Assembly (NCBI GenBank): GCA_037179385.1
Contig: CM074196.1
Coordinates: 32,202,486-32,266,485 of the forward strand
Length of the DNA: 64,000 nucleotides
From: Holothuria scabra
Lineage: Eukaryota; Echinodermata; Holothuroidea; Aspidochirotida; Holothuriidae
Direction of reading: 5' to 3'
Part shown: one piece after another, positions 12,201-20,869 of the stretch
How positions within the stretch are numbered: position 1 is the stretch's first letter
How the letters are laid out: every line of letters starts with the position of its first letter
Position numbers and translations under genes: made by a program
Notes under the pieces: model-generated
Database searches by the model: none
Told to the model about the DNA's origin: nothing
Seen by the model: only the letters and a program-made list of their open reading frames with translations

Positions 12201-15200
12201 ATATACACAGCATAGAAAATTTAGCTGTTCCTTTTTTTGTTTTTCTTTAAAATTACAGCCTCAAATTTGCGACGGAGTAACAGATTGTGGTGATGGAACA
12301 GACGAGAAAAATTGTAATGTGGTGCCAACTATACCAACTTCTGGAGAGCGTACCGCCGAACCTCACTGCAGTGGTGGCTTACTTTGTGAAGTCGGATCGT
12401 ATCTATACTGTATTCCAATGCAGAAAATATGCGACGGTATTGTCAATTGTTGGGATGGTTCTGACGAAGATAGTTGCACAACACCATTGGTGACAACACA
12501 AACAACAACAAAGCCCACTACAACCGTCATGGAAGAAATATTAACCACAGAACCTCCCTGCAAAGATGGGCTGCTTTGTAAAGTCGGATCTTACGTATAC
12601 TGTATTCCAAAGCAGAAAATATGTGACGGCATTGTCAATTGTTGGGATGGTTCTGACGAAGATAGTTGCACAACACCATTGGTGACAACAGAACCAACAA
12701 CAAAACCCACTACAACAGTCATGGAAGAAATATTAACGACAGAACCTCCCTGCAAAGATGGGCTCCTTTGTAAAGTTGGATCTTACGTATACTGTATTCC
12801 AAAGCAGAAAATATGCGACGGGATTGTCAATTGTTGGGATGGTTCTGACGAAGATAGTTGCACAACACCATTGGTGACAACAGAACCAACAACAACAAAG
12901 CCCACTACAACAGTCATGGAAGAAATATTGACGACAGAACCTCCCTGCAAAGATGGGCTGCTTTGTAAAGTCGGATCTTACGTATACTGTATTCCAAAGC
13001 AGAAAATATGTGACGGGATTGTCAATTGTTGGGATGGGTCGGACGAAGATAGTTGCACCACACCACTGGTGACAACAGAAACAACAACAAAGCCCACTAC
13101 AACAGTCATGGAAGAAATATTTACGACAGAATCCCCCTGCAAAGATGGGATGCTTTGTAAAGTAGGATCTTACGTATACTGTATTCCGAAACAGAAAATA
13201 TGTGACGGGATTGTCAATTGTTGGGATGGGTCTGACGAAGATAGTTGCACAACGCCATTGGTGACAACAGAAACAACAACAAAGCCCACTACAACAGTCA
13301 TGGAAGAAATTTTAACCACAGAACCTCCTTGCAAAGATGGGCTGCTTTGTAAAGTTGGATCTTACGTATACTGTATTCCAAAGCAGAAAATATGCGACGG
13401 GATTGTCAATTGTTGGGATGGGTCGGACGAAGATAGTTGCACAACACCATTGGTGACAACAGAACCAACAACAAAGCCCACTACAACAATCATGGAAGAA
13501 ATATTAACGACAGAACCTCCCTGCAAAGATGGGCTGCTTTGTAAAGTCGGATCTTACGTATACTGTATTCCAAAGCAGAAAATATGTGACGGGATTGTCA
13601 ATTGTTGGGATGGGTCGGACGAAGATAGTTGCACAACACCATTGGTGACAACACAAACAACAACAAAACCCACTACAACAGTCATGGAAGAAATATTAAC
13701 GACAGAACCTCCCTGCAAAGATGGTCTGCTTTGTAAAGTTGGATCCTACGTATACTGTATTCCAAAGCAGAAAATATGCGACGGGATTGTCAATTGTTGG
13801 GATGGGTCGGACGAAGATAGTTGCACAACACCATTGGTGACAACAGAACCAACAACAAAGCCCACTACAACAATCATGGAAGAAATATTAACGACAGAAC
13901 CTCCCTGCAAAGATGGGCTGCTTTGTAAAGTCGGATCTTACGTATACTGTATTCCAAAGCAGAAAATATGCGACGGGATTGTCAATTGTTGGGATGGGTC
14001 GGACGAAGATAGTTGCACAACACCATTGGTGACAACACAAACAACAACAAAACCCACTACAACAGTCATGGAAGAAATATTAACGACAGAACCTCCCTGC
14101 AAAGATGGTCTGCTTTGTAAAGTTGGATCCTACGTATACTGTATTCCAAAGCAGAAAATATGTGACGGGATTGTCAATTGTTGGGACGGGTCGGACGAAG
14201 ATAGTTGCACAACACCATTGGTGACAACAGAACCAACAACAAAGCCGACTACAACAGTCATGGAAGAAATATTAACAACAGAACCTCCCTGCAAAGATGG
14301 GCTGCTTTGTAAAGTTGGATCTTACGTATACTGTATTCCAAAGCAGAAAATATGTGACGGGATTGTCAATTGTTGGGATGGGTCTGACGAAGATAGTTGC
14401 ACAACACCATTGGTGACAACAGAACCAACACAAATGTCAACTACCAGAGAAGTACCCTGTAAAAACGGTTTTCTCTGTAAGATTGGACCGTATATGTATT
14501 GCACACCAAACAGTAAACTATGTGACGGAGTTTTGAACTGCTGGGACGGCTCTGACGAAGAGGGCTGTACTACACCAAAAGTAACGATGGAACAAACAAC
14601 ACTCAAAACGACAACAGAGCTAACAACAACTAGTATGTGTGGAGAGGAATTTCTTTGTCGTTCAAATTCTTGGATGTATTGCATTCCCAGCCAAAAAATT
14701 TGCGATGGTGTGGGGGATTGTCCAGATATGTCGGACGAAAGAGAATGCACGACACCCGTTTCTGTGATGACAACGCGACAAAGTCCAGAGCTTTCGACCG
14801 TGGTCCCGCCTTGTCCTGGATATGTGTGTGCTGTAACATTATTGTGCCTACCAAATATGTTAGTCTGTGATGGAGTCAGCGATTGTCCTATGGGTGATGA
14901 CGAAGGAAAATGCACGGTAACGACTGCACCTCCGATTACGATTACATGCGTCCTTGGTCAATTTGAGTGCAACGACGGTAGCTGTATTTCCGTTTCTCAA
15001 TCCTGTGACAACGTTATTGACTGCCCGAACGGAGAGGATGAAGATAACTGCCAGGCTAAAGATAACTGCGAAGTTAGATTCCAGTGTAAGACTGACGGAG
15101 TCTGTTTAGAACAGAACGAATGGTGCGACGGCAGCAACGACTGTTCTGATGGTTCTGACGAGATGGACTGTGGAGACTGCGGTGCTGGTAAATTCGCTTG

Positions 15201-18200
15201 CTCATCTGAGATTTGTATTGATCGTAATAAACTCTGTGACGGTGTTCCCGATTGCCCAGGCCCTGACGACGAAAATGGCTGTACAGTTATTGAGCAGTGT
15301 GTTGGAATGTTTGATTGTGGTAATGGTTACTGTGTTGATATGGCGGACCGATGCGACGGGGAATCCCACTGCAACAATGAGCGAGACGAGATCGATTGTC
15401 CAGTGCGACGTGGATGTGCTGATTCTGATTTCCAGTGTCATGACGGGAAATGCATACCAAATTCAATGAGATGCAATGGAGTATATGGCGACTGCACTTC
15501 GGGAGAAGATGAAGAAAACTGCGACGAGTGCTCGCACTATATGGTAAATATGTGTCTTAACGTTTCTTTCAATTTCAAATCACGTGGGTTGTATTCTTTG
15601 GTTGCTATTGTATTTGCTTTCGTTTGGATGTTTTTATGTACCTGCATGTGCTGGAATATCTCGTTAAAAACATGCAAGCCCAAGAGAAGGAATGGCTTAG
15701 AAAATTAAATTAAATTAAAACCAAACTAATTTTAGCTCACTAGAGAAGCTTACCGATATTATAAAATGGTGCCGGATATTTTTGATAATGTATTTTCGAA
15801 CAGTTGCAGCTCTCATCCTTCCCGCAATGCCTACTTTAGAGCAACCTTTCGTTGCTGTTGCGATGATATAACGTAACGAGTTTTACAGCAGAACAGCAGT
15901 ACGATGGGGCAAATTGGTGGGACCTGGGCAGTCACCCAAAACTACAATTTAGTCAATCGTCACAGCTCTTTGGATGACATCAAAAAGAAAATGGAGAGAA
16001 GCATCACCATAGTACAGACGCGGTTGTAGGGACATATTTTTTTTTGGGGGGGGGGGGCTAATTCACGTTTTACCATCCAAGCGGAGCCCCACCATCGTGT
16101 GGCGCATAGCATTTGTCCAACCTTGGGGGACTAGCAAAATTTAAGGGGCTAAAGCCCCTAGTTCCCGGTAGAACCGCTCCTGCCATAGTATGCACTGAAC
16201 TAATAAAATAGGATTGCATGTGTATGCTACAGATAAATTTCGGACAGTTGTGAAGGGGCTAGGTAGGAAGACGGGGAGCTGTGGAACTTTATGGTGTGAT
16301 GAACGTGAAGCTCGACATGGCCATGGTTTCTAGTTTTATTTGTCATTATTTCGTTTCAGGGGTGCTGTTAGTATTGTTCGGATAAAAGTAAAATAGAAAC
16401 TGAAGGCGGCACCGCGCTCTGAGGACTAGTAGTGCAAAGTCTGGTCACGATTACAGTGTTAATAGAAGAGAGCTACGGCCTTTGGATGAAAGCTAGTAAA
16501 GAAATGTCTTCACTGCTTTGCAGTATCTTGTAAATAAGCATGACGAACTTTGTTTTCTATTCTTCGGTGGAAGTACACAGGAAGCTGATACTTGGTCAAA
16601 ACTTCCTCTGCTCTAGGTGGCTAGGGTTTCCTGAAGCTGCATAAAATATCTATACATGGGATGTTGTCCGTCTCTTACCAAATTGTGTAACTAAGACTCA
16701 GTGTTTTCAACTACAAGCCCCTGTCCCTTTTGACGGGCACATACATTTAGTGATGCTAGCTGACAAACAGCTGACGAAGTATGGTGAAATTTGCACGGCA
16801 GTGGGCGTGGTTTATTAATTGCGATACAAGGTGAAAGCACTCTACAGCGAACACAAAGTGGATATCTCGAACGAGACCAGTTTACTTGTGCAGACAATAC
16901 ATACTATGTCAATTACATCCTTGGTCTGGGGTATAACCAAGTAGTGCCTTTCCCCTTCAATAGTTCAGTTTACCGTCAGGAAGTTTACTATACTAGGTTC
17001 GAGTAGGTAAGATTTTAACACATGCAGACAGAATTGGTCCGCTTGTGCTCACCAAGATAAGGTCCGGAGCAGGAAAACATTAGAACACAACGGGGACTAT
17101 TTTGGAGGATGGGGGCTTAAAAGAGGATAATTGGGGGAATTGATCTGTCTTGAGACAAAGAAAGAAGTTATCCTCATGTAGGTAATGAGCTCTTGGATTG
17201 CTTGTAAATGTGAAGATGCATACAGCCGGTTTTAATAATATTGCGCGCTCACAAGACGCTACGGAAGGGAAAGGACTAGTCGTTACGCTGTGAAGTGTAC
17301 AGTGAGAATGGATGTGACCAAAAGCCCGTTTTAAGCAAAATACGGAAGTAGCCAATCTTGACTTCTCAAAGGTTCTTTCTGATGACGTGACCATCTGTTA
17401 TTGTGTTTGAAAATGTGAATTTTATTGCAAGTGACAAATTGCACTGCTTTCTAACTTACAGTGTCCCAATAAACGATGCTTGACTCCCAGTGAGATGTGT
17501 GATGGCGTAAACGACTGCCTGCCAGGAGGAGAAGATGAAGACCCAGCTGAATGCAAATCATATCAAGGTAATCATTTCAGGCCCTAAATCTCGTCAACGC
17601 CAGAATTTTCACCTTGGTTTCCAAAAGAATGCTTTCCAAAATGGGAAGGGATTGTACTTCCTACAAACTCTCCATATTTCCCCAGCACTTTAGGACGGCA
17701 TTTGACCACGACTGAAAGATACGGGACATGGCACCATTTGAAATAGAACTTTATGATCGAAGCCCCAGTGCATTTTTACATTCCAAACGTAACCAAAGGC
17801 TACCAGAAGGGTTAGTAGGAAAACCTATAAATGAACCCATAATTACACTCTAAATAAATTAACACTCCATTAATCTTAATTCACTCTAAGGATAACGCAA
17901 TTCACTCCAAAGATGTGCACTCCAAAGAACGAAGTTGCACTGTTGATAGAGTGCCAATTCCTAAAATGAGTGATCAATGCAAGCCCTCGCGAAAGAGCGA
18001 ATTTTCACTCTTCCTGGAGTGCATTTCACTTCTTGGGGTAAATTTCACCCTTCTCGGAGTGAATGTTAATAGAGTGATGTACACTTTGATAGAGTGCATT
18101 CAGACTTTTCAGTCACTCTTAAACAGAGTGTTTGCCCTTTGGAGGGCGTACTTGTCCATTTGGGACGTTAAGCTCCTTAAGGGAGCAGAACTCCTCCGGA

Positions 18201-18801
18201 AGTAAACGTTTGGTTTTCGCCCCTTGGCTCTTCGCCAGAGAGTCGTGGGGACTTGTAGAAAAAACTCTTAAAAAATTTAAGAGTGACTCTTTTGTGTGTG
18301 TGTGTGTAGGCACAGTGCTAGGGGCGGGTGCTGTATTGAAAGAAAAGTTCCCTAGTTGTTCAAAATGGCACTTTCGCATGCTAGGTACACAAGTTCACCA
18401 ACTTAAAACAAAAGCTTTAAGGGGCTTTTGTTAGGATTGGTATATTCATGGGCCTTTAATGGCAAGGTCCGGGGAATTTCGGTGATCCATACCTCATGTG
18501 CACAGTCTTCATCAAACCAGGGATCAAACATTGGATAAACCTACTGTATTATAATTTCGCAGCTGCAGACAAGCAACGGGTTGTCTCGGATAAGACTGCC
18601 GAAAAGCTAGCAAATCAAATAAGCGTTCTCCTGGAAAGCAGTGGGCAGACGAAGGGCGGTGGTGCTGGAGGCAGAGACAACAACGAAGTACCAGACAAAC
18701 CAATATCAAAACTGGGTTCCAAAACTCTCCTCAACTTACGTGACATGAGACGGGTTCAACATGTGAAAGAGATACTCCAAAGGCATTTTAACAAAGTTTA
18801 A
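158..18801 (+). CDS. Multi-LDLa-domain protein gene, 3' part (spliced, nine exons)
   Basis: Gene-level entry. Exons at 158-206, 868-1043, 3353-3493, 7977-8157, 10605-10735, 12259-15543, 17462-17567 and 18563-18801 chain in one frame with matching phases; 15544-15708 is an alternative end. Several LDLa domains are split by introns yet reassemble with six cysteines and the C-D-G-x-x-D-C...S/D-D-E calcium motif, for example across 3493/7977, 8157/10605, 10735/12259 and 15543/17462. About 25 LDLa domains are present and no EGF, beta-propeller, CUB or MAM domain is seen, so the gene cannot be assigned to LDLR, LRP or a named receptor. LDLa modules generally bind ligands extracellularly in a calcium-dependent way. 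The start and signal peptide are not in the window. The last exon encodes a hydrophilic tail without LDLa features. That it is an LDLa gene is certain; the precise ortholog is unknown. Confidence 0.85.
868..1043 (+). CDS. LDLa exon (one complete LDLa domain)
   Basis: Acceptor TTATGTAG and donor AAG|GTAACG bound 176 nt. The segment encodes a complete LDLa domain with six cysteines (CFSNFRC...SC...TCDGIVDC...SYC), including the C-D-G-I-V-D-C calcium-site core and the acidic EAEDE stretch. A basic linker containing RRRVDPRLW follows. The exon enters in phase 1 and leaves in phase 0. A Met codon at 774 lies upstream in the intron and is not the start. The next exon (3353) continues the frame. Confidence 0.8.
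1886..2229. mobile_element. MITE family A, copy 1 (intronic)
   Basis: One of three related 340-400 bp segments (others at 27751-28147 and 49191-49577). The ends form an imperfect inverted repeat (CCACGGACTTGTATACATGG against the complement of CCATGTATAGGAAGT). The interior shares the blocks AGATTGTCGCCACTGACT, GGCGCACCAAGATGGCCG and GATTTGACGACGAC with the 27.8 kb copy. No coding capacity is seen. A non-autonomous DNA transposon is inferred; no target duplication could be fixed. Confidence 0.6.
2733..3080. mobile_element. MITE family B, copy 1 (degraded)
   Basis: Diverged member of a roughly 350-410 bp family (others at 10000-10361, 26718-27130, 30720-31121). It keeps TGTGACGTCACGAA, ATAGACATCAGATGCAAAT, CTCTTTCCG and the terminal GTGTGACC, but its left end is decayed. 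It has no coding capacity. Confidence 0.5.
3353..3493 (+). CDS. LDLa exon (5' part of a split LDLa domain)
   Basis: Acceptor TTACATTCAG and donor GAG|GTAGGT bound 141 nt, phase 0 to phase 0. It encodes the first five cysteines of an LDLa domain (CSDIQFFC...KC...VCDQTNEC...GE). The acidic end and sixth cysteine (DEQNC) are supplied by the exon at 7977, so the domain is split just before its SDE-like calcium motif. An adjoining N-terminal segment containing ETWNKITDLLP is unassigned. Confidence 0.8.
3665..3925. repeat. GAGTGA/TCACTC foldback-rich repeat, copy 1
   Basis: Dense alternating GAGTGA- and TCACTC-type words (for example GAGTGAAATCACTTC, AGTGGAGCTCACTC and GTGATCACTC) make the whole block able to fold on itself. 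Related blocks occur at about 17845-18290, 21700-22030 and 37965-38235. No ORF is present. Probably a non-autonomous foldback element; its ends are not sharply defined here. Confidence 0.55.
4790..5060. repeat. GC-rich relic with poly-G/poly-C tracts
   Basis: Intronic segment with long G and C runs (about 4810-4885). It also has a GC-rich word, GCTTCCGGGGGCTTCGCCCC, recurring inside the hAT-like element at 57120-57842 and in weaker form near 51510. Interpreted as a degraded copy of the same non-autonomous DNA transposon interior. Ends not determined. Confidence 0.4.
5516..7581. mobile_element. Probable composite hAT-like relic containing 180-bp tandem repeats
   Basis: The left edge reads CAGTGGCGTACGAGACGGGG and the right edge TAGCTATGCCACTG, so the two ends look like degenerate inverted CAGTGGC-type termini, as in the hAT-like elements at 54334 and 61332. 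No 8-bp target duplication is visible, so the boundaries are tentative. The interior carries the tandem palindromic-core repeat at about 6487-7165. Short reading frames inside show no transposase motif. Confidence 0.35.
6487..7165. repeat. Tandem ~180-bp repeat with a GCGCCA/TGGCGC hairpin core, about 4 units
   Basis: The phrase GCTTAGATCCCC (or a close variant) recurs at about 6491, 6671, 6852 and 7032, a period near 180 bp. Each unit ends in a hairpin such as GCGCCAACTAATGGTGGCGC flanked by TCCGCT. A further unit lies at about 7400-7500. Dispersed copies are at 22195-22585, 57050-57100 and 62215-62260, with a weak one near 54600. The function is unknown; there is no coding potential. Confidence 0.65.
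7977..8157 (+). CDS. LDLa exon (end of one domain, one complete domain, start of a third)
   Basis: Acceptor CATACACAG and donor ACAG|GTTAGA bound 181 nt, phase 0 to phase 1. It supplies DEQNC to finish the preceding domain, then a complete LDLa domain (CPENYMKC...RC...ICDQIQDC...ETGLDC), then the first two cysteines of the next (CSGNRFRCDTG). That third domain is completed by the exon at 10605 with matching phase. The junctions keep LDLa cysteine spacing, which strongly supports the splice sites. Confidence 0.85.
9618..9760. repeat. CCCCGCCCCTTTTGACG dispersed repeat, copy 1
   Basis: Shares AAGCCCCGCCCCTTTTGACG, a GTGTGACTnrTGCA word and GTGGGCGTG...TGTGACGT with segments at about 16712-16830 and 59155-59300. 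Spacing is similar but not identical, so this is an old dispersed repeat of unknown class. Confidence 0.45.
10000..10361. mobile_element. MITE family B, copy 2
   Basis: Bounded by the inverted ends GCGGTCACAC and GTGTGACCGC, with GAAGC/GCTTC just outside. Subterminal words are AATCCGATTTTTGTCAATTT on the left and AAATCGGATCGAAATCCGAT on the right. It contains GTGACGTCAT and ACATCAGATGCAAAT, as in the other copies. Non-coding. The clearest ends of this family. Confidence 0.7.
10605..10735 (+). CDS. LDLa exon (completes one domain, starts another)
   Basis: Acceptor TTACCCACAG and donor ATG|GTAGGT bound 131 nt, entering in phase 1 and leaving in phase 0. After splicing it reads [24 protein letters not shown], completing the LDLa domain begun at 8157. 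It then starts another domain (CPSESIPCQDGQSC) that is completed at the start of the large exon (PQICDGVTDC...DEKNC). Confidence 0.85.
12259..15543 (+). CDS. Large LDLa/Thr-linker array exon (3,285 nt, no introns)
   Basis: Acceptor AAAATTACAG; donor ATG|GTAAAT. It is exactly 1,095 codons, phase 0 at both ends. It finishes a domain (PQICDGVTDC), then carries eleven near-identical 64-residue units (12361 to about 14453), each an LDLa domain (PCKDGLLC...YC...KICDGIVNCWDGSDEDSC) plus a Thr/Pro linker such as TTEPTTKPTTT and MEEILTTEP. Eight diverged LDLa domains follow to 15525, and the exon ends with the first cysteine of a ninth. The Thr-rich linkers are typical O-glycosylation stalks (inference). 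The six cysteines are kept in every unit. In array units the calcium-site D before the fifth cysteine is N (IVNC), whereas most diverged domains keep D. The Met codon at 12172 is intronic and not a start. Confidence 0.9.
12361..14453 (+). repeat. Tandem array: eleven 192-bp (64-aa) LDLa-linker units
   Basis: Coding minisatellite-like array. The unit length is 192 bp; unit 3 has one extra Thr codon and the last unit has a shortened linker. Units differ by few substitutions, such as GGTCTG for GGGCTG and GGATCC for GGATCT. Units 8 and 10 share both of these variants exactly 384 bp apart, indicating a two-unit duplication. The first unit (PHCSGGLLCEVGSYLYC) and the units after the eleventh are more diverged, so expansion occurred in the middle. 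No frameshift was seen. Confidence 0.9.
15544..15708 (+). CDS. Alternative read-through end: transmembrane segment and basic tail
   Basis: If the splice donor at 15544 is skipped, the frame continues for 54 codons to TAA at 15706-15708. It encodes an NVS glycosylation sequon, then a ~26-residue hydrophobic stretch (15589-15666, LYSLVAIVFAFVWMFLC...), then a short basic tail (KTCKPKRRNGLEN). This is the organisation of a type I membrane anchor. ATTAAA, a common polyadenylation variant, overlaps the stop. An alternative membrane-bound isoform from intronic polyadenylation is inferred. It would leave the last LDLa domain incomplete, which is the main argument against it. Confidence 0.45.
   Translation, partial: VNMCLNVSFNFKSRGLYSLVAIVFAFVWMFLCTCMCWNISLKTCKPKRRNGLEN
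15709..17461 (+). other. Intron of the LDLa gene (3' part)
   Basis: No exon recognised. It holds poly-T/poly-G runs near 16030-16060 and a copy of the CCCCGCCCCTTTTGACG repeat (about 16712-16830, reading CCCCTGTCCCTTTTGACG). The rest is unremarkable. Confidence 0.5.
16712..16830. repeat. CCCCGCCCCTTTTGACG dispersed repeat, copy 2
   Basis: Matches copies at 9618 and 59155 in the CCCTTTTGACG start and the GGCAGTGGGCGTGG block, with a diverged interior. Class unknown. Confidence 0.4.
17462..17567 (+). CDS. LDLa exon (completes the last LDLa domain)
   Basis: Acceptor CTAACTTACAG and donor CAAG|GTAATC bound 106 nt, phase 0 to phase 1. Joined to 15543 it gives CSHYM-CPNKRC...MCDGVNDC...EDEDPAEC, a correct six-cysteine LDLa domain. 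This shows that splicing at 15543 is used and that the read-through end is an alternative. Confidence 0.8.
17845..18290. repeat. GAGTGA/TCACTC foldback-rich repeat, copy 2, interrupted by a retroposon
   Basis: Begins ACACTCTAAATAAATTAACACTCC and contains repeated GAGTGAA/TTCACTC words. A 140-bp retroposon tail (18124-18263) flanked by ACTCTTAAA sits inside it. After it the foldback resumes with CTTAAAAAATTTAAGAGTGACTC. It lies in the last intron of the LDLa gene. Confidence 0.55.
18124..18263 (+). mobile_element. Truncated retroposon tail (SINE or LINE 3' end), copy 1
   Basis: About 135 bp almost identical to 46743-46880, beginning GTTTGCCCTTTGGAGGGCG and ending GACTTGTAGAAAAA. It is flanked by the direct repeat ACTCTTAAA (18115-18123 and 18264-18272), read as a target-site duplication. 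The A-rich 3' end and 5' truncation relative to the other copy fit target-primed reverse transcription. No polymerase III boxes were recognised, so LINE or SINE cannot be decided. Confidence 0.6.
18563..18801 (+). CDS. Terminal coding exon of the LDLa gene (hydrophilic tail)
   Basis: Acceptor AATTTCGCAG with a second in-frame AG 6 nt downstream (CTGCAG); both keep the phase-1 frame. The exon encodes about 79 residues ending at TAA (18799-18801). The tail is charged and Ser/Gly-rich (contains KGGGAGGRDNNE and LRDMRRVQHVKEILQRHF), without cysteines, LDLa features or a membrane segment. No homolog was recognised. AATAAA lies 310 bp downstream. Assignment to this gene rests on phase, position and polyadenylation signal. 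Confidence 0.55.
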
Positions 18802-19110
18802 GTTCTTGGTGCTAATTAGGCAAAAATCAATAATAATTTCCCAATTCACCGTTTCAATATTTATTATTTTGATTCAACAAAAATGGCTTGATCTGAAATT
18901 TTAGTAAACCATATGTTTAAGTTTTGAAAGTTTTTGTTTTACATTCTTTTAGATTACTTTTAGTACAAGAGTGAACGGAATGATTTTATGTTTAATTGGA
19001 TAATCTTTACAGGTCGATTATATTCGGTGTTTCAGGCGAAGTACAATCATTTTAATTGAAAGGTTATGTACTTCATATAGCTGAAAAGCTATCACAATGT
19101 TACTCATACA

Positions 19111-19116
19111 AATAAA
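19111..19116 (+). terminator. Polyadenylation signal AATAAA of the LDLa gene
   Basis: Canonical AATAAA about 310 bp after the stop codon at 18801 in an AT-rich 3' UTR-like stretch. It is the first such signal noticed downstream of the stop. Confidence 0.5.
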
Positions 19117-20865
19117 AACATTATTTTAAGAACTTTCTTCCGTTACATCTTTTATTGAAAAGCGAGTTGCATCTGTAGTACCAAATTACTATTCTGATAA
19201 AAAATAGCCACGCGATCTTATTATTAGAAGGAAGCCAGAATGACAAATCAAGAAATACTTCCCACAAATTACCAGAATCACCAGAATTCGTCACGGTAAG
19301 CAAAATAATGGTTAATAAACGCTGGACCATGCAGGGATATGCACAATCGGGGTTTGTGCAAGCGAGCCCGAGTGCATCCAGCGATAGCCCCCGTGAGTAC
19401 ATGAAAATATCAAGAATAGAGGCTCCAAACCCCTCCTAATCCTAGCAGCACACCAGGATTGTAAATGTTTTGGTAGTTCCCTGAGAGGTATAGAAATACC
19501 CCAACATTCATTCATTTTCCCCATCCACAGTCATCCAGTCATCGACTTATATACTGTATTCCAATTTCCTGCGAGGTAAGGTTACACTGCTAAGCTAGCA
19601 CGGGCACTCAGAAATCCCCTCCTATCTAGTGGGGAGTTACCACAGGGTTAGGATTGTCCCAAAAGTAAGCGACGTTTCTTATGTAGGGAACCTACAAAAT
19701 AATTAAAAACCGGCTCACAGAAAGGCCATATTTCGTGAGGGAGGCCTGTATTACATTTAACTTCCTGGTTGCAGAGTCACACTTTTACGTGTTAATAGAT
19801 GATAATATGTGCCCCCCCCCCCCCCCAATACTTGCGGCGTCTCCCGTTTACTTTAGCATTGTTATTGACTCAGACCTTATGAATATGACGTCAGTGCGTC
19901 CTGGTGGTCATTGTCACCCCCTCCCAATCACAACTATGCTCTTTCCCATACCCTCATTTCAAGGCTGAAAATCATCCTACCCCCTTTTCCCTTACAGGTA
20001 CAACTAGTAAATAACGCCATTGATAAAGGAAAACCTATGGTTCCTCTTTACTTAAAAATCAAAAGCAGTCCCCCCCCCCCCCCAAAAAAAAAAAAAAAAA
20101 AATGAAGAAACAGCTAAATGCCTTATTCTTATTTCTTTTTCAAAGTATCTTTCATCATATTGTTACGCGAGCCTCAACAAAACAACCAAACAAAACAGGA
20201 CAGTCTACTACACTTCTTCACGTTGGAATGGAATGACAGCTCTTGCACTCGGGAGGCTGACCACGGGATCACCCAACCTTCAGGTCCCTCACTTGAACGG
20301 TTTAAAGGACAATCAAAATCATTTTTCTTGGGAGTATTACATCCCTAAGTGGAGCTACAGAGAGAATCATTACATCTACGTTACCTTTCTAATGGTAAAA
20401 TGACAGGTTCTACATTCCAAGCAAAAGCAAACAAGTCTGCTCCACATTTCCATCAAAAAAGCACAAAGTTAGTTTTGGAATTGTAAACCTAAAAGGCAGA
20501 AAACTTAGCCACCCCCCCCCCCCCCCCCCAAAAAAAATATATATATAGTTTTAACTATAGTTTTAAAGAAGACATTTTAATTACAGTAGCTACGGGTTCA
20601 GGGAAGGATGAAGATTCTCCCACTGGTTTTGTCTCTATCGATCTGACATACGAAAGAACGATCACGCATTTATGGACTTGATGCAAACGTTTTAGCCATG
20701 CCTTCCTTTGCAATATTCCACTTGGTTCCCAGTGAGGAACATCACCTGTAGAGAGAGAGGAAAGAATATTCCAAAGATAAAAATGCCCATAATGGAATTC
20801 AGGGTCACTTGTTGCTCGCCTAGGTTAGCACTACTCCTAAACCAAGCTAACCGGCTCGTTATGCG
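19117..20865. other. Region between the two convergent genes, no gene seen
   Basis: No exon supported on either strand. It has simple runs (poly-C at about 19811-19826 and 20068-20083, poly-A at 20084-20102, poly-C at 20513-20529). TTTATT near 19150 could be a polyadenylation signal for minus-strand transcription, but it is far from the EHHADH stop. Confidence 0.5.
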
Positions 20866-20869
20866 GACA

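Noticed and set aside
12172..12258. Met start 29 codons before the large exon
   Set aside because: The segment runs through a pyrimidine tract and the acceptor AATTACAG; the preceding exon at 10605-10735 joins in phase at 12259 and completes an LDLa domain.
12361..14453. Regular repeats superficially like a CRISPR or satellite array
   Set aside because: The 192-bp units stay in frame and encode six-cysteine LDLa domains; it is a coding tandem repeat in animal DNA.
14322..14915. Long minus-strand open frame (197 codons) across the LDLa array
   Set aside because: It is the antisense shadow of the repetitive LDLa coding exon; it has no splice or start context and repeats with the array period.
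18132..18434. Identical short frames at 18132 and 46752
   Set aside because: Both start in the same retroposon tail; the identity reflects the mobile element, not a protein family.
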